Assembly: GCA_047975295.1 (NCBI GenBank)
Contig: JBKEDH010000008.1
Location: 1-9,991 of the forward strand
Direction: 5' to 3'
Length of the DNA: 9,991 nucleotides
From: JBKEDH01 sp047975295
GTDB lineage: Bacteria; Bacteroidota; Bacteroidia; Flavobacteriales; Flavobacteriaceae
Shown: positions 1 through 8,313 of the stretch, in pieces
How the letters are laid out: each line of letters opens with the position of its first letter
How positions within the stretch are numbered: the first letter of the stretch is position 1
Translations under genes and position numbers: made by a program
Notes under the pieces: model-generated
Told to the model about the DNA's origin: nothing
What the model saw: only the letters and a program-made list of their open reading frames with translations
Database searches by the model: none

Positions 1-41
1 TTGCGTTTTCAAAAAAACCATTATAACAATAATATATACAG

Positions 42-3000
42 ATGATTCATTTCTTTGGAAACCAAAACAGCAAGGTTTATGCTGTTCAAGCAACAAAAGA
101 ATTCTCGGCCAAAACCATAAAAAAACTAATATGGTTGTTTGGTAACCAACCCCAAATACCTGTAGCGTCCATCGACGCTTTTTTTGTTGGCCCACGTGCT
201 GCCATGGTAACACCTTGGAGTACCAATGCTGTCGAAATTACCCAAAATATGGGTATTGAAGGTATTGTTAGAATTGAAGAATTTAATGCAACCAACAAAG
301 ATTTTAAGGATTTTGACCCTATGATTTTTGAGAAATTTAACGGTTTAAATCAAGAATCATTCACCATAAACGTTACGCCCGAACCTATTTTGGAAATTAC
401 CGATATTGCCGCTTATAACAAAAAAGAAGGCCTATCCCTTAGTGATGAAGAAATAGAATATCTGAAAAATGTTTCCGAAAAAATAGGACGGCCATTAACC
501 GATTCTGAAGTATTTGGGTTTTCGCAAGTAAACAGCGAACACTGTCGCCATAAAATATTTAATGGTACCTTTATTATTGATGGTGTGGAAAAACCAACAT
601 CCTTATTCAAACTTATTAAAAAAACATCCGAAACACACCCAAATACCATTGTTTCTGCTTATAAAGACAACGTCGCCTTTATTGAAGGCCCCCAAGTAGA
701 ACAATTTGCACCCAGACATGCCGATATACCTGATTATTACGAAACAAAGCTGTTTAATTCGGTAATATCCCTAAAGGCCGAAACCCATAATTTTCCTACC
801 ACGGTCGAACCTTTTAATGGTGCCGCAACCGGTTCGGGAGGTGAAATACGCGATCGATTGGCAGGAGGAAAAGGTTCGTTACCATTAGCAGGAACGGCTG
901 TTTATATGACTTCTTATTCGAGATTGGAAAATAATCGTACGTGGGAAAAAGCTTTTCCGGAACGCCAATGGCTATACCAAACACCAATGGATATTTTAAT
1001 AAAGGCAAGCAACGGAGCTTCAGACTTTGGCAACAAATTCGGTCAGCCTCTTATTACCGGATCGGTTTTAACTTTCGAACATGATGAAAAAAATGATATT
1101 ATTTCGGAAAAAATCGATAAATCTCCCCGTAAGCTCGGTTTCGATAAAGTTATTATGCTTGCTGGTGGCATAGGCTACGGCAAAAAAGAACAGGCTCTTA
1201 AAGCAATACCTCAACAAGGTGACAAAATTGTTATTCTTGGCGGCGAAAACTATCGTATTGGTATGGGCGGCGCAGCCGTATCGAGTGCCGATACCGGAGC
1301 GTTTACTTCGGGTATCGAGCTTAACGCCGTACAACGATCCAACCCAGAGATGCAAAAACGGGCCGCCAATGCTGTTCGTGGCATGGTAGAAAGCGACGAA
1401 AATTTTATTGTTTCCATTCACGACCATGGTGCCGGCGGACATTTAAACTGCCTATCGGAATTAGTAGAAGATACCGGTGGAAAAATAAACTTAGACGCAC
1501 TTCCCGTTGGCGATCCGACATTATCGGACAAAGAAATTATTGGTAACGAATCACAAGAACGCATGGGCTTGGTTATTGCTAAAAACCATATTGAAACCCT
1601 ACAACGCATCGCCGAGCGCGAACGTGCACCTATGTACTCGGTTGGTGATGTTACGGGTGATGATCGCTTTACTTTCGAATCGAAAACCAACGGACGTAAA
1701 CCTATGGATTTGGCTATGGAAGATATGTTTGGTAGCTCACCAAAAACATATATGACAGATAAAACAGTAAACAGAAATTATAGCAATGTTTCTTATAATA
1801 TAGATAAGTTTCACGATTACTTGGAACAGCTCTTAAAACTTGAAGCTGTAGCCTGTAAAGATTGGCTTACCAATAAAGTGGACCGTTGTGTTGGTGGTAA
1901 AGTTGCCAAACAGCAATGTGTCGGAACCTTGCAAATTCCGTTAAACAACGTAGGTGTTATGGCCTTAGATTTTAAAGGATTGCACGGTATAGCCACTTCT
2001 ATTGGGCACTCCCCCATTTCGGGATTAATAGATCCAGTAGCGGGAAGCCGAAATTCCATTACCGAAGCATTAACCAATATTATTTGGGCGCCTTTAAAAG
2101 ATGGATTACAGTCGGTATCGCTTTCTGCAAATTGGATGTGGCCCTGTAAAAACGAAGGCGAAGATGCCCGATTATACGAAGCCGTACAAGCTGTTTCAGA
2201 CTTTTCTATTGGTTTGGGTATTAACGTTCCAACCGGAAAGGATTCGCTTTCCATGAAACAAAAATATCCCGATGGAGATGTTATTTCTCCGGGAACCGTT
2301 ATTATTTCGGCTGGTGCACACTGCAACGATATCAATAAAATTATAGAGCCTGTATTAAAAAGGAACGGTGGCCATATTTATTACATCAATCTATCGCAAG
2401 ACGACCATAAATTGGGTGGTAGTTCGTTTGCACAAATTGTAAACAAAATCGGTAACGAAACACCTACCGTTAAAAGTGCCGATTATGTAAAAACGGTTTT
2501 CAATACTATTCAGCAACTTATAAAAAACGGACAAATTGTTGCGGGACACGATGTGGCATCCGGAGGTTTAATCACTACACTTTTAGAAATGTGTTTTGCC
2601 GAAAACAATCTCGGTGCAGACTTAGATTTGTCGGCTTTAGGCGAAAACGATTCATTTAAAATACTATTTGCCGAAAATGCCGGTTTGGTTATCCAAGCAA
2701 AAGATACTGCGATAGAAACCGAATTAACAAAAGCCAATATTGAATTTTTTAATATAGGAAGCGTTACCGAAAGCGATACGCTAAGTATTATCAACAATAC
2801 AGAAGTCTTTACCTTGACTATTTCCTGTTTGCGCGATATTTGGTATAAAACATCATTTTTATTGGACCAAAAACAAACTGCAAACAATTTGGCAAAAATA
2901 CGCTTTGACAATTACAAAAAACAACCGCTTCAATATCAATTTCCGAAGCAATTTACAGGTAAACTCCCAAAAATTAACAAAAGTAAACCAAGACCTAAAG

Positions 3001-3743
3001 CCGCTATTCTTCGCGAAAAAGGAAGTAACTCCGAACGAGAAATGGCAAATGCCATGTATTTGGCTGGTTTCGATGTAAAAGACGTACACATGACCGACTT
3101 AATTTCGGGACGTGAAACCTTAGAAAATATCCAGTTTCTGGGTGCCGTTGGTGGCTTTTCCAATAGTGATGTTCTCGGTTCTGCCAAAGGTTGGGCCGGC
3201 GCCATAAAATACAACGATAAAGCCAATAAAGCCATTAAAGATTTCTTTAACCGAGAAGACACCTTATCGGTAGGTATTTGTAACGGTTGCCAGTTGTTTA
3301 TGGAATTAGATTTGGTTAATCCGGAGCATAAGGTTCATGGTAAAATGACCCATAACGATTCGCACAAACACGAAAGTGCTTTTACTTCGGTTAAAATACA
3401 AGAGAACAATTCGGTAATGCTATCAACTTTGGTAGGCAGTACACTTGGTGTTTGGATTTCTCACGGCGAAGGCAAGTTTAGCTTGCCACTTTCAGAAGAA
3501 AACTATAATATCGTAGCAAAATACGGTTATGCCGAATATCCGCACAATCCAAACGGTTCAGATTATAATACCGCTATGTTGTGCGATACCACTGGAAGAC
3601 ATTTGGTAACCATGCCACATATTGAACGCTCTACTTTCCAATGGAACTGGGCAAACTATCCGGAAAACAAAAAAGACGAAGTTTCTCCATGGTTAGAAGC
3701 TTTTGTTAATGCAAGAAAGTGGATTGAAAAAGAAAAAATATAA
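42..3743 (+). CDS. purL: Phosphoribosylformylglycinamidine synthase (FGAM synthase), large single-chain type
   Basis: Catalyses the fourth step of cytosolic de novo purine synthesis: FGAR + glutamine + ATP to FGAM. The 1233-residue protein matches the large fused form (E. coli about 1295 residues), not the split PurL/PurQ/PurS form. In order: an N-terminal PurS-like region (about 1-150), the NSEHCRHK motif (about 165-175), a synthetase core with KAETHNFPT (245-253) and TGSGGEIRD (263-271), a second AIRS-like half, and a C-terminal class I glutaminase (about 1000-1233). The glutaminase triad is visible: C1080 in GICNGC, and H1193 and E1195 in PHIER. The start MIHFFGN looks complete and typical of Flavobacteriia; there is no Shine-Dalgarno sequence, as is usual in this phylum. 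The gene appears intact, with no frameshift. The next gene starts 12 bases later, suggesting one transcript. Identity is very secure. Confidence 0.98.
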   Translation: MIHFFGNQNSKVYAVQATKEFSAKTIKKLIWLFGNQPQIPVASIDAFFVGPRAAMVTPWSTNAVEITQNMGIEGIVRIEEFNATNKDFKDFDPMIFEKFNGLNQESFTINVTPEPILEITDIAAYNKKEGLSLSDEEIEYLKNVSEKIGRPLTDSEVFGFSQVNSEHCRHKIFNGTFIIDGVEKPTSLFKLIKKTSETHPNTIVSAYKDNVAFIEGPQVEQFAPRHADIPDYYETKLFNSVISLKAETHNFPTTVEPFNGAATGSGGEIRDRLAGGKGSLPLAGTAVYMTSYSRLENNRTWEKAFPERQWLYQTPMDILIKASNGASDFGNKFGQPLITGSVLTFEHDEKNDIISEKIDKSPRKLGFDKVIMLAGGIGYGKKEQALKAIPQQGDKIVILGGENYRIGMGGAAVSSADTGAFTSGIELNAVQRSNPEMQKRAANAVRGMVESDENFIVSIHDHGAGGHLNCLSELVEDTGGKINLDALPVGDPTLSDKEIIGNESQERMGLVIAKNHIETLQRIAERERAPMYSVGDVTGDDRFTFESKTNGRKPMDLAMEDMFGSSPKTYMTDKTVNRNYSNVSYNIDKFHDYLEQLLKLEAVACKDWLTNKVDRCVGGKVAKQQCVGTLQIPLNNVGVMALDFKGLHGIATSIGHSPISGLIDPVAGSRNSITEALTNIIWAPLKDGLQSVSLSANWMWPCKNEGEDARLYEAVQAVSDFSIGLGINVPTGKDSLSMKQKYPDGDVISPGTVIISAGAHCNDINKIIEPVLKRNGGHIYYINLSQDDHKLGGSSFAQIVNKIGNETPTVKSADYVKTVFNTIQQLIKNGQIVAGHDVASGGLITTLLEMCFAENNLGADLDLSALGENDSFKILFAENAGLVIQAKDTAIETELTKANIEFFNIGSVTESDTLSIINNTEVFTLTISCLRDIWYKTSFLLDQKQTANNLAKIRFDNYKKQPLQYQFPKQFTGKLPKINKSKPRPKAAILREKGSNSEREMANAMYLAGFDVKDVHMTDLISGRETLENIQFLGAVGGFSNSDVLGSAKGWAGAIKYNDKANKAIKDFFNREDTLSVGICNGCQLFMELDLVNPEHKVHGKMTHNDSHKHESAFTSVKIQENNSVMLSTLVGSTLGVWISHGEGKFSLPLSEENYNIVAKYGYAEYPHNPNGSDYNTAMLCDTTGRHLVTMPHIERSTFQWNWANYPENKKDEVSPWLEAFVNARKWIEKEKI

Positions 3744-3755
3744 TCTTTAATATAC

Positions 3756-4328
3756 ATGAAGATTTACACCAAAACCGGAGATAAAGGTACTACTGCCCTA
3801 TTTGGAGGTACTCGTGTACCCAAACACCACATTCGCATTGAAAGTTACGGAACGGTGGACGAACTTAATTCGTATATTGGGCTTATTAGAGACCAAAATA
3901 TAGACAAACATTATCAAGACCTTTTAATACACATTCAAGACAGGCTGTTTACCCTTGGTGCCATTTTAGCGACCGATCCACAAAAAACTACTTTAAAAAG
4001 CGGTAAAGAACGATTAAATATCCCTAAAATTTCCATCGAAAATATCGAACAGTTGGAACAGGAAATAGACCTCATGAACAGTACATTGCCTCCCATGACA
4101 AACTTTGTACTTCCCGGAGGGCATCAAACGGTGTCATTCTGTCATATAGCCCGTTGCGTATGCCGCCGCGCCGAACGTTTAACCTCGGCACTTAACGAAA
4201 TAGAACCCTTAACCGATACTATTTTAATATACCTAAACCGCCTTTCTGACTATCTTTTCGTATTGGCACGAAAGTTGTCTTTCGATCTGCATGCAAGTGA
4301 GATTAAGTGGATTCCCAAAAAAATTTAA
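3756..4328 (+). CDS. Cob(I)alamin adenosyltransferase, PduO/MMAB type
   Basis: Transfers adenosyl from ATP to cob(I)alamin, giving adenosylcobalamin, the cofactor of enzymes such as methylmalonyl-CoA mutase. The 190 residues match the family length and carry its motifs: YTKTGDKGTT (4-13, ATP binding), SYGTVDELNS (30-39), FVLPGG (117-122), the Arg-rich helix ARCVCRRAER (132-141), which corresponds to the catalytic Arg/Glu stretch of human MMAB, and YLNRLSDYLFVLAR (159-172). The protein is soluble, with no signal peptide. It starts 12 bases after the purL stop, so it is probably translated from the purL transcript. No cobalamin-pathway gene or B12 riboswitch lies in the window, so its role here (salvage or supply of B12 cofactor) comes from the family, not from the neighbours. 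PduO-type rather than CobA- or EutT-type is clear from the motifs. Confidence 0.95.
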   Translation: MKIYTKTGDKGTTALFGGTRVPKHHIRIESYGTVDELNSYIGLIRDQNIDKHYQDLLIHIQDRLFTLGAILATDPQKTTLKSGKERLNIPKISIENIEQLEQEIDLMNSTLPPMTNFVLPGGHQTVSFCHIARCVCRRAERLTSALNEIEPLTDTILIYLNRLSDYLFVLARKLSFDLHASEIKWIPKKI

Positions 4329-4331
4329 CCC

Positions 4332-4358
4332 ATCCTGCATACCAAAAACATGTAGGAT
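4332..4358 (+). terminator. Possible hairpin or weak terminator after the adenosyltransferase gene
   Basis: ATCCTGCAT and ATGTAGGAT form a 9-bp stem with one G-U pair around a 9-base loop, starting three bases after the stop codon. No T-run follows directly. A second tiny inverted repeat (GTAAA-CC-TTTAC) and then CTCTTTT come about 10 bases later. It could end the purL transcript, stabilise its 3' end, or do nothing. Confidence 0.35.
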
Positions 4359-4410
4359 ATGTAAACCTTTACGCTCTTTTAAAATAAACATTAAATAATA
4401 ATTATTTTTC

Positions 4411-4440
4411 TTGCATATTTAAATCAAAAAATTATTTTTG
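4411..4440 (+). promoter_or_regulatory. Bacteroidota-type promoter for the DUF2795 gene
   Basis: TTG at 4411-4413 and TATTTTTG at 4433-4440 are separated by 19 bases. This fits the known housekeeping promoter of Bacteroidota (-33 TTG, -7 TAnnTTTG, spacing about 17-21) with no mismatch in the -7 element. The expected transcript would begin near 4446-4450, leaving a leader of only about 15 bases before the ATG at 4464. Confidence 0.75.
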
Positions 4441-4463
4441 CAGAAAATTAAAACGCATTTAAA

Positions 4464-4685
4464 ATGTATTGGACTTTAGAATTAGCAAATTACTTAAGCG
4501 ACGCACCTTGGCCAGCCACCAAAGACGAACTGATAGATTACGCTATTAGAACTGGAGCACCATTGGAAGTGGTTGAAAATTTGCAAGCTATCGAAGATGA
4601 AGGCGACGCTTACGACTCCATAGACGAGATTTGGTCGGACTATCCCACAGATGAAGATTATCTTTGGAATGAGGATGAATATTAA
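4464..4685 (+). CDS. Small acidic DUF2795 family protein
   Basis: This 73-residue protein resembles the DUF2795 family: a short N-terminal helix, then PWPATKDELIDYAIRTGAP (15-33), the family's 'P(A/S)xKxELxxxA...GA' pattern, then a helix of the type EVVENLQAI. The C-terminal third is extremely acidic. By hand count there are 21 Asp/Glu against one Lys and one Arg, a net charge of about -19. There are no Cys residues, membrane segments or signal peptide. The molecular function is unknown to me; small size and high negative charge would fit binding to a basic partner, but that is a guess. The gene stands alone, with a consensus promoter just upstream and a hairpin terminator 20 bases after the stop, so it is a monocistronic and probably well-expressed unit between two housekeeping blocks. 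The start is the only sensible ATG, preceded by A-rich sequence without a Shine-Dalgarno. Confidence 0.85.
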   Translation: MYWTLELANYLSDAPWPATKDELIDYAIRTGAPLEVVENLQAIEDEGDAYDSIDEIWSDYPTDEDYLWNEDEY

Positions 4686-4704
4686 TAAAGCTTAAAGAAT
4701 AGTT

Positions 4705-4732
4705 AAAAGTCTCGATTTCGAGGCTTTTTTTT
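4705..4732 (+). terminator. Intrinsic terminator of the DUF2795 gene
   Basis: GTCTCG and CGAGGC pair around an ATTT loop with one T-G wobble. The stem is extended by AAAA before it and T's after it, ending in a run of eight T (4725-4732). Its place 20 bases after the stop codon at 4685 fits termination of that gene and separates it from secA. Confidence 0.85.
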
Positions 4733-4742
4733 GTCACTAATC

Positions 4743-4773
4743 TTTACAAAACATATTACAAAACGTATCTTTG
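4743..4773 (+). promoter_or_regulatory. Probable secA promoter
   Basis: TATCTTTG at 4766-4773 is a perfect match to the Bacteroidota -7 element TAnnTTTG. The -33 element is weak: TTTAC at 4743-4747 sits at the right distance but is not TTG. The -7 element lies inside a short inverted repeat, GTATC-TTTG-GATAC (4765-4778). Transcription would start near 4780, giving a leader of about 60 bases. Confidence 0.5.
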
Positions 4774-4798
4774 GATACCTTTCAAAATACAAATATCC

Positions 4799-4816
4799 GG
4801 TAATTATCAAATTACC
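4799..4816 (+). promoter_or_regulatory. Perfect inverted repeat in the secA leader
   Basis: GGTAATT and AATTACC are exact complements around a 4-base ATCA loop. The repeat ends 22 bases before the secA ATG and no T-run follows, so it is not a terminator. It could be an RNA hairpin near the ribosome-binding region or a DNA-binding site. No function is shown by the sequence. Confidence 0.35.
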
Positions 4817-4838
4817 CAAACAACATAAACATAAAAAT

Positions 4839-7800
4839 ATGAGTTTTTTAGATTCTGTACTTAAAGTATTTGTTGGCGATAAATCGAAACAAGATGTAAA
4901 AGCCATCATGCCTATAGTAGAACAAATCAAGTCGTTCGAAAAAAGCATAGAGCAACTCTCGCACGACCAATTAAGAGCAAAAACCACCGAGTTTAAAGCA
5001 AAAATTGCCGAAGCAAACAAAGCCATAAGCGATAAAATCGAAGCCTTAAAACAAGAAGCCGAAAATACCGAAGATATCGATAAACGGGAAGACATCTATT
5101 TAGAAATAGACAAGCTTAAAGACGAGGCATATAAAATTACCGAAACTGTTTTAAACGATATTTTACCCGAAGCTTTTGCCGTTGTTAAAGAAACCGCAAA
5201 ACGCTTTACAAATAACACAAGTATAACGGTTACCGCCAATAGTTTCGATCGTGAGCTATCGGGTAGCAAAGATTATATAACCTTGGAAAACAACCAAGCC
5301 ACTTGGGCCAACTCTTGGGATGCTGCCGGTAAAGACGTTACTTGGGACATGATACACTACGATGTGCAACTTATAGGCGGTATCGCCCTGCACCAAGGTA
5401 AAATTGCCGAAATGCAGACTGGTGAAGGTAAAACCTTGGTAGCTACACTACCCGTTTATTTAAACGCTCTTTCGGGCAAAGGCGTACATTTGGTTACCGT
5501 AAACGATTATCTAGCCAAACGGGACAGTGCTTGGATGGCTCCTATATTTGAGTTTCACGGTTTAACGGTCGATTGTATCGATTACCACCAACCCAACTCG
5601 GAAGCAAGAAAAAAAGCATATAATGCCGATATTACCTACGGTACCAACAACGAATTTGGTTTCGATTATTTACGGGACAATATGGCACACTCACCCAACG
5701 ATTTGGTACAGCGCCCGCACCATTACGCCATTGTTGATGAGGTCGATTCGGTTTTAGTGGACGATGCTCGTACACCATTAATTATTTCGGGCCCCATACC
5801 AAAAGGCGAAAACCACGAATTTACCGAACTTAAACCGAGGGTGGACGATATTGTTTCGGTACAGCGTAAATATTTAACCAGTGTACTTGCCGAAGCCAAA
5901 AAACTAATACAGGATGGCGATACCAAAGAAGGTGGTTTCCAGTTATTACGTGTATATCGCGGTATTCCAAAAAACAAAGCCTTAATTAAATTTTTAAGTG
6001 AAGAAGGCGTAAAACAACTACTTCAAAAAACCGAAAACTTTTATATGCAGGACAACAACCGGGAAATGCCAAAGGTTGATGCCGAATTATATTATGTTAT
6101 AGACGAAAAGAACAATCAAGTAGAACTTACCGATAAAGGTATCGAATATCTTTCGGGTAAAGACGACCCCGATTTCTTTATAATGCCAGAAATTGGCCTT
6201 GAAATCGCCAAGATAGAAAACCAAAACCTACCAAAAGAAGAAGAAGCTACATTAAAGGAAGAGCTATATAAAGATTTCGGAATAAAATCCGAACGTATCC
6301 ACACCTTAAACCAACTTTTAAAAGCCTATGCCCTATTTGAAAAAGATATTCAATATGTGGTAATAGACAATAAAGTTATGATTGTTGACGAGCAGACCGG
6401 ACGTATTATGGACGGCCGCCGTTATAGCGATGGTCTCCACCAAGCTATTGAAGCTAAAGAAAACGTAAAAATTGAAGATGCCACGCAAACCTTTGCAACA
6501 GTAACCCTTCAAAATTACTTTAGAATGTACCGTAAACTATCCGGTATGACAGGTACAGCCGTTACCGAAGCCGGAGAATTTTGGGAAATTTATAAATTAG
6601 ATGTTGTCGAAATCCCAACCAATCGGCCTATTGCCCGAGACGACAGGCACGATTTGGTTTACAAACCCAAACGCGAAAAATATAATGCCGTTATCGAAGA
6701 AGTTACCAACCTTTCGCATGCCGGAAGACCGGTACTTATCGGTACAACTTCGGTAGAAATAAGTGAATTACTGGGTAAAATGTTGGCCATTCGTAAAATT
6801 CCGCATAACGTATTAAATGCAAAGCTCCATAAAAAAGAAGCCGATATAGTTGCCGAAGCCGGACAACCGGGACAGGTAACCATTGCCACCAATATGGCCG
6901 GACGTGGTACCGACATTAAACTAATCGAACAGGTAAAACAAGCCGGAGGTTTGGCCATTATAGGTACCGAGCGCCACGATTCCAGACGTGTGGACCGCCA
7001 GTTACGTGGACGTTCCGGCCGTCAGGGCGATCCCGGAAGCTCACAGTTTTACGTATCGTTGGAAGATAATTTAATGCGCCTTTTTGGTAGTGAACGCATT
7101 GCTAAGATGATGGACAGAATGGGATTGAAGGAAGGTGAAGTCATTCAACATTCCATGATATCGAAATCTATAGAACGGGCGCAGAAAAAGGTGGAAGAAA
7201 ATAACTTTGGTGTTCGCAAACGTCTGTTGGAATACGACGACGTTATGAATGCCCAACGTGAGGTGGTTTACAAACGCCGCCACCACGCCCTATTTGGCGA
7301 ACGTTTACGTGTAGATTTAGCCAATATGATTTTCGACACCTCCGAAGGCATAGCCGAAACCAACAAAACTGCAAACGATTTTAAGAATTTTGAATTTGAG
7401 TTGATTAGGTATTTCTCAATGAGCGCCCCTATTTCCGAGGCAGAATTCGGCAAACTATCGGTTCAGGAAATAACATCAAAAATATATCATGCCGCTTTTA
7501 ACAGTTATCGCGAAAAAATGGAACGCAATGCTGAAATTGCATTTCCCGTAATTAAAAATGTTTACGAAAACCAAGGCGATAAATTCAAACGTATTGTAGT
7601 ACCGTTTACCGATGGTGTAAAAACCCTTAATGTGGTTACCGATTTGGAACAAGCGTATAACACCAATGGTAAGCAACTTATTACCGATTTTGAAAAAAAT
7701 ATAACACTCGCCATTATAGACGATGCCTGGAAAACGCATTTACGCAAAATGGACGAGCTAAAACAATCGGTACAATTGGCGGTACACGAACAAAAAGACC

Positions 7801-8195
7801 CCCTATTAATTTATAAGTTCGAAGCGTTCGAATTGTTTAAAGGCATGATAGACCAAGTAAACAAAGATGTGATTTCATTTTTATTTAAAGGAGAATTGCC
7901 ACAGGAAACACAAGGTAATATACAAGAAGCTAGAGAACGTAAGCGCGAAAGGCTTAACACACAGAAAGACGAAATTCCGAATTTGGATGAGCGTTCGGCA
8001 CAAAGCAGAGCTGCGGGCAACACACAACAACAGCCCCAAATGGTAGAAACCATTGTGCGCGACCGACCAAAAATTGGACGTAACGACCGTGTTACCATAA
8101 AGCATGTGCTAAATGGCGAAAACAAAACGCTTAAATACAAACAGGCCGAACCCTTAATAGCCAAAGGAGATTGGGTTTTGGTCGATGAGGATTAA
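4839..8195 (+). CDS. secA: Preprotein translocase ATPase SecA (Bacteroidota long form)
   Basis: The cytosolic and membrane-associated motor that drives unfolded preproteins through SecYEG. Starting at the ATG at 4839 (MSFLDSVLKVF) it has 1118 residues, against about 901 in E. coli. The extra length lies in a Lys/Glu-rich coiled-coil-like stretch (about 60-105), an insertion within or after NBD1 (about 335-480), and the C-terminal half. Visible motifs: TGEGKT Walker A (194-199), DEVD Walker B (300-303), DARTPLIISG (309-318), the second motor domain with TNMAGRGTD (684-692) and QLRGRSGRQGD (721-731), and the helical scaffold region AWKTHLRKMDELK (963-975). The last 45 residues are a basic segment (IGRNDRVTIKHV) ending in WVLVDED, with no CxC...C(H/C) zinc site. 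A longer reading from TTG at 4731 is rejected because that codon lies in the T-run of the preceding terminator. The gene is monocistronic, with its own promoter-like element and terminator. Confidence 0.97.
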   Translation: MSFLDSVLKVFVGDKSKQDVKAIMPIVEQIKSFEKSIEQLSHDQLRAKTTEFKAKIAEANKAISDKIEALKQEAENTEDIDKREDIYLEIDKLKDEAYKITETVLNDILPEAFAVVKETAKRFTNNTSITVTANSFDRELSGSKDYITLENNQATWANSWDAAGKDVTWDMIHYDVQLIGGIALHQGKIAEMQTGEGKTLVATLPVYLNALSGKGVHLVTVNDYLAKRDSAWMAPIFEFHGLTVDCIDYHQPNSEARKKAYNADITYGTNNEFGFDYLRDNMAHSPNDLVQRPHHYAIVDEVDSVLVDDARTPLIISGPIPKGENHEFTELKPRVDDIVSVQRKYLTSVLAEAKKLIQDGDTKEGGFQLLRVYRGIPKNKALIKFLSEEGVKQLLQKTENFYMQDNNREMPKVDAELYYVIDEKNNQVELTDKGIEYLSGKDDPDFFIMPEIGLEIAKIENQNLPKEEEATLKEELYKDFGIKSERIHTLNQLLKAYALFEKDIQYVVIDNKVMIVDEQTGRIMDGRRYSDGLHQAIEAKENVKIEDATQTFATVTLQNYFRMYRKLSGMTGTAVTEAGEFWEIYKLDVVEIPTNRPIARDDRHDLVYKPKREKYNAVIEEVTNLSHAGRPVLIGTTSVEISELLGKMLAIRKIPHNVLNAKLHKKEADIVAEAGQPGQVTIATNMAGRGTDIKLIEQVKQAGGLAIIGTERHDSRRVDRQLRGRSGRQGDPGSSQFYVSLEDNLMRLFGSERIAKMMDRMGLKEGEVIQHSMISKSIERAQKKVEENNFGVRKRLLEYDDVMNAQREVVYKRRHHALFGERLRVDLANMIFDTSEGIAETNKTANDFKNFEFELIRYFSMSAPISEAEFGKLSVQEITSKIYHAAFNSYREKMERNAEIAFPVIKNVYENQGDKFKRIVVPFTDGVKTLNVVTDLEQAYNTNGKQLITDFEKNITLAIIDDAWKTHLRKMDELKQSVQLAVHEQKDPLLIYKFEAFELFKGMIDQVNKDVISFLFKGELPQETQGNIQEARERKRERLNTQKDEIPNLDERSAQSRAAGNTQQQPQMVETIVRDRPKIGRNDRVTIKHVLNGENKTLKYKQAEPLIAKGDWVLVDED

Positions 8196-8213
8196 TATTG
8201 AAATGTAAAATTG

Positions 8214-8253
8214 AAAAAGACTTGATAGTTTTAAAAACCTATCAGGTCTTTTT
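8214..8253 (+). terminator. Strong intrinsic terminator after secA
   Basis: AAAAAGACTTGATAG and CTATCAGGTCTTTTT pair over 15 bp with a single T-G wobble and a 10-base loop, 18 bases past the secA stop. The A-run on one side and T-run on the other mean it could work in both directions, though no gene converges on it here. Confidence 0.88.
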
Positions 8254-8313
8254 AACAACTTCCCATTTTTCATCAATCATATAAAGAACAACAGCTTCCC
8301 TTATTTTTAAAAT

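Noticed and set aside
1817..2335. 172-residue open frame on the minus strand inside purL
   Set aside because: It lies wholly antisense to conserved PurL coding sequence, has no recognisable family or promoter, and is explained by codon bias of the plus-strand gene. The other antisense frames in purL and secA are rejected for the same reason.
4731..4838. 36-residue N-terminal extension of SecA from a TTG codon
   Set aside because: The TTG overlaps the T-run of the DUF2795 terminator and precedes the likely secA promoter. SecA homology begins at the ATG at 4839.
8302..8309. TATTTTTA as a -7 element for the kinase gene
   Set aside because: It lacks the final G and sits only four bases before the ATG, so the transcript would start within the start codon. 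No TTG lies at the proper distance.
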